From the NCBI GenBank assembly GCA_028671895.1, contig CM053806.1, positions 20,037,001-20,101,000 on the forward strand: a stretch of 64,000 nucleotides of DNA, in the 5' to 3' direction. Below the pieces are notes generated by a model. The model made no database searches. It was given only the letters and a program-made list of their open reading frames with translations, and was not told the DNA's origin. Below, in pieces: positions 21,701 to 32,788 of the stretch (the stretch's first letter is position 1; every line of letters starts with the position of its first letter). Origin of the DNA: Oenanthe sinensis (lineage: Eukaryota > Streptophyta > Magnoliopsida > Apiales > Apiaceae). A program made the position numbers and the translations under genes.

Positions 21701-24345
21701 GAAATTTTGTATCTTCCTTGTAACAATGCCAGACTTTCTAGCTGTGTTTTAGTGGTTTCGTCTTTTGGGGATTTCAGGTTGCAGAACCATTAAGAGCGAT
21801 GGTAATGGGGGCTCCTCTTGAAGATGCTAGACATCTTGCTCAACGTTACGATAGAATGAGACAAGAGGCTGAAGCTCAGGTACTGTTTATAATCATGCTA
21901 CTTTGTTATTGTATGCACTCCTAATTAATAGCCATGGCTTGGGTTATGTTTTTACAATATTTGAAGTCCTCTGTTATTACACGTGTTGTAAAATAGTAGA
22001 GACAGTGTAGAAATATTAGACAAAGTTCCCTGAATGGCAAGTGTTTCTCCATGCTTGTAACATCATTTTCTCTCAAACCTAGGTAGGCCATTGAAGTTTC
22101 AAGACGCCAGGCTAAATTGCGAGAAGGGGCAGGAAACCCAGACATTGTTTTGAAAGTAGAAGCAGCAGAATCAAAGCTTCAGGATCTGAAATCAAACATG
22201 GGAATATTGGGAAAGGAAGCAACTGCAGCAATGGCTGCTGTTGAAGCTCAGCAACAAAGGTTGACACTCCAGCGCCTTATTTCCATGGTAAAGGAACTGC
22301 TAGCTAAGTCTAATAAATTATTAAATCTTACACCAGCGATGAAGGCAACTAATGTTTTTTCAAATGTATTTATTAAAGGTTGAGTCAGAGCGTGCTTATC
22401 ATCAGAGAGTACTCCAGATACTTGATCAGCTTGAAGGCGAGGTACGTAAAAGTCTCCTCTGTGTATTCCTGCTACTAAATATTGATTTGGTAGAGTACTT
22501 TTTTCACTACATCGACATTAATTTGGGTTCAGGCTTGGGGTATTTCTTAAAAAATACGCAATATTAAAATCAAAACTACAGAATGTCGACTTTTATTTAC
22601 TTGCAAATGATCAAGCGATTGCTTGGGTCAAAATGAGTTGGTTTTTAATTAGCATTTGAGAATCGAACTATAGACTAAAATGATTCTTCTTCAGTTCCTG
22701 GAGAGATTAGCACTATTTTTAATTAGTCATGGTCTTCTCCATAAAAAAGATGATATGCGAGGAGGAGCTTGAACATATGATAGTTTAATTGAATGGCAAA
22801 GGCTTATATTCAAAATTTAAGTAGTTAATTATCAAGTCATAATATTAAAGCTCAAGGGTACAAACTAATTAATCGATAAAGTACGACTGCCTTGTAAAAT
22901 TATGCCTTTTGCTACCTGCTTGGAGTTTGGAGAGGTTTGAAAGACTAAATCCAAGTTCTTGGTTTCCTTATAACTAACTTTTCCTTTATTTGTATTGGTC
23001 AATCATCTTCTCTTTCCCTTTCTGGAATTTTGCAGATGATGTCAGAACGACAGCGAATTGAAGCAGCCCCTCCTACTCCAAATCTGGACAGTAATCCTCC
23101 ACCGCCACCATATGAAGAAGTAAATAGTGTTTTTACTACAACGCATAATGGATCATCAGATGACATGGATTATTTTCTGGGAGAAGTAAGTGACCTGTGT
23201 TGAATATTAGTTTGATTAAGCAAGTGCCCTCTCGCCCTTTTTATGGTTACTGCTTAAGATTATATCAATATATTTTATAATCATAGTTAAACTTTTAATT
23301 ACCATTGCTCTAGTGAACTTACCTTGACACCCATTTTCCATAGGCTCTATACTCGTATCAAGCAGAATCTGACGTGGAACTTAATTTGTCAATTGGTGAC
23401 TACATTGTTGTCCGCAAGGTTTGTAACTGGCTAAAAGTTAACTTAGTGCTTGAGTTTCAATATTTTACTTGATTAAAGCCTTTATTTGTGGTCCACATTG
23501 GAATCACAACTCACGAGTAGTTGTAATTTACTGGAGTGCTATCTTATCAAACCTCCCTTGATTTGATGCTTTTAGAAATAATAGTGTTTGTCTTAAGCTG
23601 TTTATTTTGTGCATAATTTACATCTAACCATATCACATACCTCCTGGTTTTACTTTAGTCAAGATATATTATTTTTCTAAACTAATATATTCAAGTATCC
23701 ATTACTATTGTTCAAACTTGTTGAAGACTCCGCATAGGCCCTGCGTTGTTACTCGGCAGTCATATTTGCCTCCTTACGGTTTGGTAATTATGCCCGTGCA
23801 CAAGATTAATTATGTCAAAACATTGATCCCATTGAATCCTTGTCATCATTTTTCGGTGCATTTGAGGTTGTCAATTTAATCTACACTCCCAATGAGATTA
23901 TAATCCCCCATTAATTGTACTAAAAAACTTGTAACATTTTCCATGCGCCACAATTTAGGAGTGTTACCTTTCAGTGTCATAACATTATGCTTGAAACAAA
24001 CATGGACTATGGGTTTATTGCATGTACCGAAATTTGAAATATTTCTGATTACCTCTACGTACGTTGCTTAATGTATAAAATGAATGATATATAAATAGGT
24101 CCGCTTAGGAAAATGTGTATGGTCAGGTGCCTCTTTATGCTCTCTTACACAATTGTCTAGCAAACAGTCATGTTAGTTTTGGGTTGCACTCGGCTATGAC
24201 TTTGCTACTTGTTTGTTAATACATGTAGGTTTCTAACAACGGTTGGGCAGAAGGAGAATCTAACGGGAAAGCAGGCTGGTTTCCATTTGGTTACATTGAA
24301 AGACGGGAACGAGTTCTTGCGAGCAAAATTGCCGACTTATCCTAG
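15715..24345 (+). CDS. SH3P2: SH3 domain-containing protein, SH3P2-like (10 exons, 369 aa)
   Basis: Exons: 15715-15774, 17730-17849, 18484-18553, 18645-18796, 21778-21879, 22087-22287, 22379-22441, 23036-23185, 23344-23418, 24229-24345. They join to 1110 bases in one frame and all introns are GT-AG. Residues 1-256 form a BAR-like helical domain (MEAIRKQASKLREQVARQQQ, HQKLEKLYISTRAAK, VRGVEGYIVTGSKQVEIG, LEDARHLAQRYDRMRQEAEA). A Pro-rich PPPPPYEE follows near 277, then an SH3 domain at 307-364 (ALYSYQAESDVELNL, GWAEGESNGKAGWFPFGYIE). Length matches Arabidopsis SH3P2 (about 368). That family binds membranes and ubiquitin or clathrin partners and works in endocytic traffic and autophagosome formation. 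No lesion is visible; I expect it to be functional. SH3P1/SH3P3 are alternative names. Confidence 0.93.
16500..17180 (+). mobile_element. Possible old retroelement debris in SH3P2 intron 1
   Basis: TGGTATCAAGTGC at 16522-16534 resembles a primer-binding site. About 450 bases later a stop-broken frame (ENNERLQNLED, VEGLSVQMQDV, NVQQMNGMIKL) looks like the coiled start of a gypsy-type gag. No LTR pair or target duplication was found, so this is weak. Confidence 0.25.
17878..18100. mobile_element. Stowaway-type MITE in SH3P2 intron 2 (223 bp)
   Basis: The right end reads, inverted, CTCCCTCCGTTTCAAAATG and the left end CTCAGTTTCAAAATG, giving inverted ends that continue inward (CTGACTTTTTGACACGCATTTTAAAGT on the left against its complement on the right). 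Both sides have TA, the target of Tc1/mariner elements. The CTCCCTCCGT end is typical of Stowaway. Confidence 0.8.
18961..19311 (+). repeat. Pair of 52-bp direct repeats in SH3P2 intron 4
   Basis: TTAGATCATCCTATTGTAAT.. at 18961-19012 recurs at 19260-19311 with two or three differences. The 247 bases between them are AT-rich with TAAA runs. It may mark a small LTR-like or tandem duplication; no target site duplication was seen. Confidence 0.7.
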
Positions 24346-25385
24346 CATGATCTGGATTATACATTAGTTTGTATTTTTATTATTTGAGGCACAGTGACAT
24401 GCATATGTACTGTAGTTGCAAATACAGAAGTCCAGCATTTCCTAGTCTTTTTTTTCTTCTGCTAATTTTGTTTTGTGAAATGTGTTGCTCAGTTTTGGTT
24501 CTTATTAAATTTTCCTCTGTACGCATGCCTGCTGAATGTAAACATGTAATTTTTCCTCTTTTTTTTTGAGTCCTTGAAGAATATTGCCAGAGCTGGTCTT
24601 AGGTAACAAGGCTTCAATTCTTTCCTATTTACTTGGATTGGTTGGGTTCCTTGTACATCTAAATCTAAGAAACTATATTACAATATAGCTATGTTTTATT
24701 TAGTGATGGACTGGTAGGGCCCAGCGGGCAATACTTATTTATAAGGATGCTAAACATACATGATTTTTATAAAATTCTTAAAAGTTAAATTAAAAAAATT
24801 TAAATTTTACTGTAAAATTATTTAATCAATTTAATTGTATTATATAATCATTTTGGATTATTTATTTGGTAGTATGAGTGATTTTCAACGATTGTTCAAA
24901 AAAAACGTAATTTTATTTTTAAATTGAAATTTGTACTTGTATTTGATTAGTAAGTAAATAGATATATACCCTAAAAAAAAGTAAGTAGATAGTATATATG
25001 TATATGTATATATATAATAATTCTCTTTAAATTTTATATTAGTGGCTTACCTTAAAATGTCCTATATATATAGATAAAACTTAAATGGGGGTGGGGGCGT
25101 GAAAGAAAAAGGGGATATAGATATATGAGTTAAATTCATTATAAATTATAAACGTATGAATTAAATTATTTCATTTATAAAAAAAGGGTATAATAGTTTT
25201 ATAAATTAATTTTAAATTTAAAAATTAAGAATATTATCGTATATTTATAACTTATAACTTATATTTTATATTCTAAATTGTTCACGTACATAAAATATAC
25301 GATATTAATGCATTTATTATATTCATATGAGTTATGTTAAAGAATATTGTTCAATTTTAAATATATAAAATAAAATTTAATTATA
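24346..25385. other. SH3P2 3' flank and AT-rich spacer
   Basis: The first roughly 250 bases probably hold the 3' UTR. The rest is AT-rich (runs of ATATATA, TTTAAATTT). No gene or bounded repeat was recognised. Confidence 0.6.
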
Positions 25386-25706
25386 TTTTATGATATTTTG
25401 TTTATTAAAATTTAAATTATGAAATAGCGTATATATATACCATGGGTAAAAATTAATAATAAAAATAATTTCAAATCACACAAAATATTATCGTTGAGTC
25501 CGGATCCGATAGTCAAGTCGGTTCCGATTCTATCCTTAAGCAGTTAAGCTTACTTGTATAATTCCGAGTTTTCAAACCTGAAATCGCACTCTCTCCATAT
25601 TTTCTTAAATTTTCGATTTCGTAGGCTTGGGCTCTAAGGTTTATTCTCTCTCGCGGCCTCCACTCTCTTTGTCTCTCTCCCTCTCTCCCTCTCTCCTGTC
25701 TTTTTT
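25386..25706 (+). promoter_or_regulatory. Upstream copy of the NAC1 promoter/5' UTR block
   Basis: This stretch runs from ATTTTGTTTATTAA through TTTCTTAAATTTTCGATTTC and GGCTCTAAGGTTTATTCTCTC to a CT-rich tail. It matches 26108-26498 in the same order with moderate divergence. The downstream copy leads into the NAC1 start codon, while this one leads into AT-rich sequence, so it is a duplicated leader without its gene. Confidence 0.75.
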
Positions 25707-25934
25707 AGTGTTATTATTAATTTTTTTTATAAATATTCAGTGTTTCACTCAAATTGTAGAGTGATATAATATAATTTATTTTAATTTTATAATATTTTAA
25801 AATAAATTTTATAATAAAATATCATATTTTTTTCAAATTTTAAAAATATATTTAATCATAATTAATCAAATTCAACCATAAGGACTAATTTAAACCTATA
25901 TTTTATAGATAAGAGCTTATATGAACCATACCAA

Positions 25935-26062
25935 GGTCCTGTTTGGAAAATCATATAAGTCACTTATAAGTCCTATTTGACAAATCATATAAGTCACTTA
26001 TAAGTCAAAAATTATATATATATTTCAACTTATAAGTTACTTATAAAATAAACCAAACGAGC
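25935..26062. mobile_element. Small MITE-like inverted repeat
   Basis: The ends are GTCCTGTTTGG and, inverted, GCTCGTTTGGTTTATTTTATAAG. The inside repeats ATCATATAAGTCACTTATAAGT twice. A related element lies at 58638-58739. Target duplication is unclear. Confidence 0.5.
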
Positions 26063-26107
26063 ATTAAAATACAAGGACTTATTTGTTCCAGCATAAAAAC
26101 ACGACCT

Positions 26108-26498
26108 ATTTTATAATATTTTGTTTATTAAGATTTAGATTATGAAATAGCGTGTATATATACCCTGGGCAAGTTTTAAAAAAAACCTAGGCAAAAATTA
26201 ATACTCGTACTCGTAATAAAAATAATTTAAGACAACACAAAATTTTATGGTTCAGTCCTGATGCGATAGTCAGGTCGGTTCTCAAGTACAATGACGATGT
26301 CCTAGTTCGTCTACTTATACAGCAAGGACACGTACTCCAGTTTTCAAACCTCAAATCGCATGTTTCTCTCTCTCAGTCTCTCTCCATATTTTCTTAAATT
26401 TTCGATTTCCTAGTCTTGGGCTCTAAGGTTTATTCTCTCTCGTTGCCTCCACTCTCTCTTTGTCTCTCCCTGTCTCCCTCTCTCCATGTCTTTTTTTC
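26108..26498 (+). promoter_or_regulatory. NAC1 promoter/5' UTR block, downstream copy
   Basis: It matches 25386-25706, including TTTTCAAACCT.AAATCGCA, CATATTTTCTTAAATTTTCGATTTC and GGGCTCTAAGGTTTATTCTCTC. It lies 208 bases before the NAC1 start and continues into a CT-rich minisatellite. The conserved words suggest a real leader. Confidence 0.6.
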
Positions 26499-26625
26499 TC
26501 TCCCACTCTCTATCTCCCTCTCTTTGTGTCATTCTCTCTCACTCTCTCCGTGTCATTCTCGTTCACTCTCTTTGTCTTTCTTTCCCTCTCTCTCTCTGTG
26601 TCATTCTCTCTCACTCTCTCATACA
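26440..26625 (+). repeat. CT-rich minisatellite in NAC1 5' leader
   Basis: Units containing GTGTCATTCTCTCTCACTCTCT recur about three times within a CTCT background. Two overlapping Ser/Leu-rich open frames here are by-products of the repeat. Confidence 0.8.
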
Positions 26626-27196
26626 TTATTCATTATATTACCCCGTGTGATAATTTTATTATTTTCTCAGTTGGAAATTTGATAAGATTTATGCATAATT
26701 AGATTATGAATTCATTACAGGTTCCCCCGGGTTTTAAATTTAAACCTAAAGATGAGGAGTTGTTTGCCTACTACTTGAAGCCAAAGATTCTTGGTAAAGA
26801 GCTTCCTTGCAACATCATTATCGAAAAGCAGATTTATGGTCCCAACTCTAACCCATGGGATATGTTTGATTTCTCCGGTAACTCTGATAAGATTGTATAT
26901 GTTTTTACTCGGTTAACCAAGAAAGCATCATTAGAAGAAGAAGAAGGAGGAGGAACATGTAATGGTGAGGAGAAGAGAACACAATATGTCAAGAAACCAG
27001 GATGTGAGACTTGGCAAGGATCAACACCCCGAAAGAAGATCATGGATATGAAAACGAATGTTGTCATCGGGACTAAAAGGTCATTGGTTTTTTAGATAAA
27101 TGATGTCACTGATATTGATTTGACTAAAGTTGGTTGCTACATAATGCATGAGTATTTGTTATTAGGGTACTGTGAAGATTATGCACTTTGTCAAAT

Positions 27197-27599
27197 TGAT
27201 GTAAACTAAGGAAAAGAACAGATAATAGATCCACCTGACTCTATAAAATTGAATGGATGTAGAACTTAGGTAATATTTAGGAGATAATCCAACAAGAAAG
27301 AAGACATATCTCATAAATAGAGCCAATGATTGTAAAATAGTTTCTAGAGAAAGAAGAGTGAACAGATAAGAAAGGGATAATAATCATTTCATGCCCTTCT
27401 CAATATATTCTCTTGACCTATATATCCAGTCCTTATCTCTCAAGCTAATACATACAAAATAGTAAATTATCTTGTGGCTGATAATTGCTACACTTGTCAT
27501 TCTGAGTATTAGTCCCCATCCTCTCTGATTTGCAAGCCGTTACTATCATTTGCATCGTCATTTACCAACTCAGCTCCACCTGTCATCTCCTGGCCCACA
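27197..27599 (-). repeat. 3' LTR of the NAC1 gypsy element (403 bp)
   Basis: Starts TGATGTAAACTAAGG and ends GGCCCACA on the plus strand. It pairs with 32175-32571. A purine-rich GGATGGAGTATAG lies next to it on the minus strand as the likely polypurine tract. Confidence 0.85.
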
Positions 27600-28130
27600 C
27601 TATACTCCATCCATAAAACGATCCTTGACCCCAAGGATCAAATGTAGGAAACTGTTCTAGGATTGTCCTGGCATCCTCCCAAGTGGCTTCTTCCAGTGGT
27701 GAATTCTCCCATTGCACCAGCCATCATTGCACCAGCCATTGCACCTCTGTTATGTTCCTTCTCTTTACACTTTGTTTATCCAATATTGCAATAGGTTTCT
27801 TTGGAAGCTCAGTGCCTTCTTCCCATAGTAGTGCAGAAAGTCTATCAACTTGGTCGGGCAAAGGACCATGGTGTTGTTTTAATAGAGACACATGGAAGGT
27901 AAGGTGAATTTTTGAACCCTCTGGAAGCTTTAAAGTGTAAGCAATCTTGTCTATCTTCCGTGTAATTTGGTAAGGGCCAAAGTATTTGGCTGCAAGCTTT
28001 TGGTGGCTTCGAGTTTCCACCGATTATTGTCTATACGGTCTAGTTTAAGATACACCCAGTCATCAGCATTGAACTGTCTCTCTAACCTCTTCTTATTAGC
28101 TAATTGTGTCATTATGTTCTAAGCTTTTTC
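27600..28130 (-). pseudogene. Gypsy integrase C-terminus and chromodomain
   Basis: KYFGPYQITRKIDKIAYTL, then FHVSLLKQHHG (integrase C-terminal module), KPIAILDKQSVKRRN and the chromodomain words EEATWEDARTILEQFP (about 27690-27620). A 15-bp tandem repeat at 27710-27739 doubles Trp-Leu-Val-Gln-X, and in one copy the fifth codon is TGA, stopping the frame inside the chromodomain. The chromodomain targets insertion to chromatin marks. Confidence 0.7.
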
Positions 28131-28895
28131 CAAATTCTCCTTCAACAGTGCAATTGTTTTCTTTCTTTGTTGCAGACTCCTATCGACTATATCAACCATA
28201 CAAGCACCTGGCAAATAAGGTTTGTACACTGAAGGACATTGACCATACATAATCTCGTAAGGTGTCATTCTTGCAGCTGTATGGTACGTTGTGTTGTACC
28301 AATACTCAGCAAGGGGACGCCACTTTGCCCAGTCCTGAGGAGATTCGTAACACATACATCGTAAATATGATTCGAGGCATCTGTTAAGGACCACAGATTG
28401 TCAATCCATCTGAGGTTGGTACGAGGTTGAAAGATTGTGTTTGACTCCTTGTAACTTAATAAACTCAGTCCAAAATTGACTTATAAAAACTTTATCTCGA
28501 TTAGAGATAATTGAAGAGGGAAAATCGTGGAGTTTGTAGACATTATCCAGAAATCCCTGAGCCACTTTAAGAGTAGTATAAGGATGCGACAGCGGAATAA
28601 AGTGAGCATATTTGTTTAGCCTGTCTATGACAACCAAGACCACTTCTTTACCCTGTGATTTGGGTAATCCCTCAATAAAATCCATAGTGATGGCTTCCCA
28701 CACCGCATTTGAAACTGGTAGAGGTTGAAGAAGCCCTAAGTATGCTTGATTATCATACTTGTACCTCTGACACACCATACAGTGCTTGGCATGAGTAGCT
28801 ACAGATTTCTTCAGATCGTGCCAATAGAAGAGGTACTTAATTTTCTGGTAAGTGGCTTCAACACTAGAGTGGCCACCTTGTGCAGAGTTGTGCAT
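28119..28895 (-). pseudogene. Gypsy integrase core
   Basis: The finger HSSVEATYQKIKYLFYWHDL with CMVCQRYK is followed by the core: Asp in TMDFIEGLP and Asp in ISNRDKVF. At about 28395 a TGA splits the frame, and the position where the catalytic Glu belongs encodes Val. LNRCLESYLRC, WRPLAEYWYN and AARMTPYEIMYG follow. Integrase is therefore catalytically dead. Confidence 0.8.
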
Positions 28896-29006
28896 CTAAT
28901 CTAGGATCTTTTGCTTCACTGTATTGTTATTCCCGATCACTAACCTTTCATTCCTCCTTAGTTGGTTACTACTCCACGAGTAATGAATATGGGATGATGG
29001 GTCTGT

Positions 29007-29675
29007 TCATAAATCTTTTATCAGTTGTTTAATGTTAGGATCCTCGAACCCTGTTTGTTCTATCTCTTCCAATAACGTGGAATGAATAGCAAACACTACC
29101 AGGGAAAGTATTTGTGGACTGGGAAGTCGAGATAAAGCATTTGCCACTCTATTTTCTGCTCCACTTTTGTATTCAATTGTGTAATCGAATCCGACCAATT
29201 TAGAAAGCCATTTCTATTGAAATGGTGTCGCCAATTTATGCTCCAGAGCATACTTTAAGCTCTGTTGGTCAGTTTTGATTACAAACGGTTGCATCACAAG
29301 ATAATGTTGCCACTTCTTAATCGTCAACACTATGGCCATGAGTTCTCGTTCATAAGCTGATAGTTGCATGTTTTTTTCAGAAAATGTCTTGCTAACAAAT
29401 GCAATTGGGTGTCCATTTTGCATTAGCACGACACTCATGCCTTGACCAGAAGCATCAGTTTCGATAAGAAACGGTTTATGAAAATCCGGTAAGGCCAATA
29501 CCGGAGGGGTGCTCATTATTTTCTTCAACTCTTTAAATGTCGCAGTAGCATCATTATTCCATTCAAACGCATCTTTCCTTAATAATTGAGTTAGAGGTCG
29601 ACATATTTTTCCGTAGTCTTTGATGAACCTACGGTAGTACCCTGTTAGGCCAAGAAACTCCCTTAACTGCTTCAA
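29007..29675 (-). pseudogene. Gypsy RNase H region
   Basis: REFLGLTGYYRRFIKDYG (connection) leads to RNase H: FLIETDASGQGMSVVLMQ, SAYERELMAIVLTIKKWQHYL and FVIKTDQQSLKYALE. A stop just after ATPFQ splits off VGFDYTIEYKSGAENRVANA at 29198. Acidic residues Asp (TDAS) and Glu (YERE) are kept. Confidence 0.8.
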
Positions 29676-29690
29676 ATTTGCAGGGCAAGG

Positions 29691-30681
29691 TCACTGCACT
29701 ATATCCTTTACCTTGTCAGGTTCTATTTCAACCCATATCTCCGATATAATATGCACCAAGTAGTGGATTTGGTTAGTACCAAATGAACATTTCTGCAGTA
29801 TAGCATGTAGGCAGTTACTTTTCATCAATTCCAGTACTTCTTGAAAGTGTTTCAAGTGAGTCTTCCAACTGGGGCTGTAGATTAATATATCGTCAAAGAA
29901 AACTAACACACATTTTCGAAGTAGGTTTAAATACAGAATTCATGATATCTTGAAATGTTGAAGGTGCATTTGTAAGACCAAACGGCATAACCAAGTATTC
30001 GAAATGTCCAAAATGGGTTTTGAATGCCATTTTTTGTATGTCATTGGGATTCATTCGTATCTGATGATAGCCATACTTCAGATCGATCTTGGAAAAATAT
30101 GTAGTGCCCTTTAGTTCGTCTAAAAGTTCATCAATAATGGGGATGAGAAATTTATCTTTTATAGTCACCTTGTTGAGGTTCCTATAATCAATGCACATAC
30201 GCCATCGACCATCCTTCTTTTTAACTAACACAATAGGGACTGCGAATGGACTGTTACTTGGCCTAATAAGTCCCTGATCTAACAATTCTTGCACCATTTT
30301 CTCAATGACAATTTTTTGTAAAACATGGTATCTATATGGTCTGAGATTAATTAGGTTTGTTCCCTCTTTCAGGGGTATACGGTGATCAAAATCAGGCCGT
30401 ATAGGTGGAAACTCTGTGGGGTTGGTGAAGACAGATGTGTAAGATTCTAGCAGCTTATTTAGAGAGGGGTCATAATGATTAGGCATAGCCATTTTTAGAG
30501 CAGCGTCTTTAGGAATCAGCTGCAATATAGAGATTTCCCCTATGGCTGCCATGATTTTGTTGAGCTTTGCGGACTTTATACCTTTAAGTTTCTTCCCTTT
30601 AGCTCCTCTCAGTTTAACTTTCCTCCTAGCATGTTGAAATTCCATCGTTAAGTTCTTAAAATCCCACATTACAGGGCCCAA
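29691..30681 (-). pseudogene. Gypsy reverse transcriptase
   Basis: RPYRYHVLQK, VPIVLVKKKDGRWRMCIDYR, FSKIDLKYGYHQIRM and YLVMPFGLTNAPSTFQ are the fingers and palm. Near 29900 a frameshift separates VFKPTSKMCVSFL from VFFDDILIYS, which has the catalytic FDD box (29909-29880). Key acidic residues survive but the polypeptide does not. Confidence 0.85.
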
Positions 30682-30807
30682 AGTAGCGAACCACTACACT
30701 CCCAAAACTAGGTCGCTACCACTTAGAGGGAGTAACATGACATCTGCAAAAAATTCTATACCCTGTATCTTTCAACTGAACCCTTTAATCATTGAGTTGC
30801 ACTGTAG

Positions 30808-31041
30808 CTAGCCACCATCTGTAACCTTTACCCACATTGGTTGAATAGTCTCCACCTTGCAATCCAATTTCATGGCCTTTGCAGAATCTATAAAGTTATG
30901 TGTGCTTCCTGTATCCAACAGAAGCTGTAAGGGGTTCTTCTCATGATGTCCTTCAATCCTCATAGTTTGAAATGCCATCATTCCATCCAATGCTTGAACC
31001 GAAATCTGGGCACACTGAGAATCTTCGTTATCTTCACACAA
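30808..31041 (-). pseudogene. Gypsy aspartic protease
   Basis: The 77-residue frame contains LLLDTGSTHNFID, the retropepsin Asp-Thr-Gly site, followed by the usual variable tract. Stops at 31041 and 30808 separate it from gag and reverse transcriptase. Confidence 0.75.
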
Positions 31042-31052
31042 CTCTGTAGTTT

Positions 31053-32174
31053 CTACCCCAGTTCTTCATTATCATCTATTTCCTCTACCTCAATGTGATA
31101 TAACTGTGGCTTTTTTCCTCTAAATTTATGCCCTGCTTCATACTTGTCATCACACCAAAAACAAATTCCCTTAGTTCTCTTTTCATTGTACTGAACTGAA
31201 GTTAGAGTTTTTCTATTAGTATGGGTTGTCACCTGGGGTTTTATAAGGGTGTTATTTCTTGGAAAGGTATTTGTAGGCGTAAGGTTTTTTGTGTGTGTTG
31301 GGGTTGGTAATAAAGGTCCCTTCGACTGAGTTTTAGCTTTTCTTGCTTTAGCATCAGCATCTTGTAACTTGGCTAAACACAATGCTTGTTGAACTGTCTT
31401 GGGGTTGAACATTCGTATAGTCATTTGGATTTCGTCCTTCAACCCTCCAACATAACAACTCAGTAAATATTCCTCATACAAGTTAAGTCTGCTAGCCATT
31501 GCATCAAAGTTATCATGGTATTCATGAACACTCCCTTTCTGCACCAACACCTTCAAATCTGTCATTAGGTCGTCATACAAATATCTGAATCTTGCAGTTA
31601 TATCCTCAACATACTGATTCCAAGCAGGTAACACTTGACCCCTACGTTTAATATAAGTCTGATTCCATAGAAGGGCCTTACCCTCAAGATGAATGGCGGC
31701 CAATTTAACACGATCCGGATCCACCACTCCATCCAAATCAAAAAATTGAACACATTTATACAACCAAGATTTCGGATCTAACCCATCAAACTTTGGAAAA
31801 TCAACTTTTGTAAGTCTAGCAGAGTACTGGTGGTAAGAGTGCCTTTCCGGGATGGTTCTTTGATGTGAACTAGAAGTGTGTCCATTTACCCCTTCTTCAT
31901 CCAAATTTTTACCACTGTCAGCCATTAACTTATTCAATTGGACAGAGACACCTAATATCATATCATTAAGATCTGATATAGCTTTAGCATTTTCAATGAT
32001 TGTTAACCCTTGTTGTTGATACATATTGTCAAGCTTAGTACTCTGTTCATTTAACAAGGATTTGAGTATTACCTTTAAACGATGATAATCTAGGTTGTTG
32101 TCATCACCATCGGAGCTTTTACCACCTCGAGAGACCACCATGATTGCCACGGATTCACTGAGCTCTGATACCAA
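31053..32174 (-). CDS. Gypsy gag
   Basis: A 373-residue frame starting 1 base inside the LTR/primer-site junction, as usual for this group. It has VDFPKFDGLDPKSWLYKCVQFF, LAAIHLEGKALLWNQTY and VQKGSVHEYHDNFDAMASRL (capsid core), a basic linker, and a finger GICFWCDDKYEAGHKF in which the last Cys is replaced by Phe. It would form the particle. The frame is open, though pol is broken. Confidence 0.85.
   Translation of the reverse strand: MVSELSESVAIMVVSRGGKSSDGDDNNLDYHRLKVILKSLLNEQSTKLDNMYQQQGLTIIENAKAISDLNDMILGVSVQLNKLMADSGKNLDEEGVNGHTSSSHQRTIPERHSYHQYSARLTKVDFPKFDGLDPKSWLYKCVQFFDLDGVVDPDRVKLAAIHLEGKALLWNQTYIKRRGQVLPAWNQYVEDITARFRYLYDDLMTDLKVLVQKGSVHEYHDNFDAMASRLNLYEEYLLSCYVGGLKDEIQMTIRMFNPKTVQQALCLAKLQDADAKARKAKTQSKGPLLPTPTHTKNLTPTNTFPRNNTLIKPQVTTHTNRKTLTSVQYNEKRTKGICFWCDDKYEAGHKFRGKKPQLYHIEVEEIDDNEELG
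32161..32173 (-). promoter_or_regulatory. Primer-binding site of the gypsy element
   Basis: On the minus strand TGGTATCAGAGCT, the initiator tRNA-Met type, one base from the LTR. It marks the right LTR as the 5' one. Confidence 0.8.
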
Positions 32175-32571
32175 TGATGCAAACTAAGGAAAAAAATAGA
32201 TAATAGATCCACCTGACTCTATAAAATAGAAAGGAGGTAGAACTTAGGTAATATTCAGGAGATAATCCAACAAAAAAGAAGAGATATCTCGTAAATAGAG
32301 CCAATGATTGTAAAATAGTTTCTAGAGAAAGAAGAGTGAACAGATAAAAAAGGGATAATAATCATTTCATGCCCTTCTCAATACATTCTCTTGACCTATA
32401 TAGCCAGTACTTATCTCTCCGGCTAAAACATACAAAAATAGTAAATTATCTTGTGGCTGATAATTGCTACACTTGTCATTCTGAGTATTGGTCCCCATCA
32501 TCTCTGATTTGCAAGCCGTTACTATCATTTGCATCGTCATTTGCCAGCTCAACTCCTCCTGTCATCCCACA
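32175..32571 (-). repeat. 5' LTR of the NAC1 gypsy element (397 bp)
   Basis: Starts TGATGCAAACTAAGG and ends TCATCCCACA on the plus strand; pair of 27197-27599 with scattered substitutions and a short indel near its right end. Confidence 0.85.
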
Positions 32572-32788
32572 CTAGTATTCTCAATTGCATCACAGATCAC
32601 TCTAGATACCTCCAACAATGCCTCGGTTGTTGATTCGTGCCCTAAAGATCCTTCGACAAGTGTGAGGATCACTAAGCCTAAAGCCAGCGAGAAAACATCT
32701 AGTAAAGCTGATCCAAAAAGTGTTAGCACCAGTGACCATAAAGCTAGCAAGAAAACAGTTAGTGATTGCCGTACTGCCAAGTTGTGTT

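Larger units (their letters stand above)
27197..32571 (-). mobile_element. Ty3/gypsy chromovirus-type retrotransposon, inserted in NAC1
   Basis: Two LTRs (27197-27599 and 32175-32571) flank gag, protease, reverse transcriptase, RNase H, integrase and a chromodomain-like end, all minus. This order is Ty3/gypsy and the chromodomain marks a chromovirus. LTRs agree at roughly 94% by eye, so the insertion is fairly old. Many stops break the frame. I could not find a clear target duplication (left flank CAAAT, right flank CTAGT). The inserted length plus a 5-bp duplication is compatible with the NAC frame. Confidence 0.9.

Noticed and set aside
22117..22567. Separate small genes in the SH3P2 region
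   Set aside because: They are SH3P2 exons 6 and 7 read through into introns.
26416..26702. Ser/Leu-rich open frames before NAC1
   Set aside because: They are two frames of the same CT-rich minisatellite in the 5' leader.
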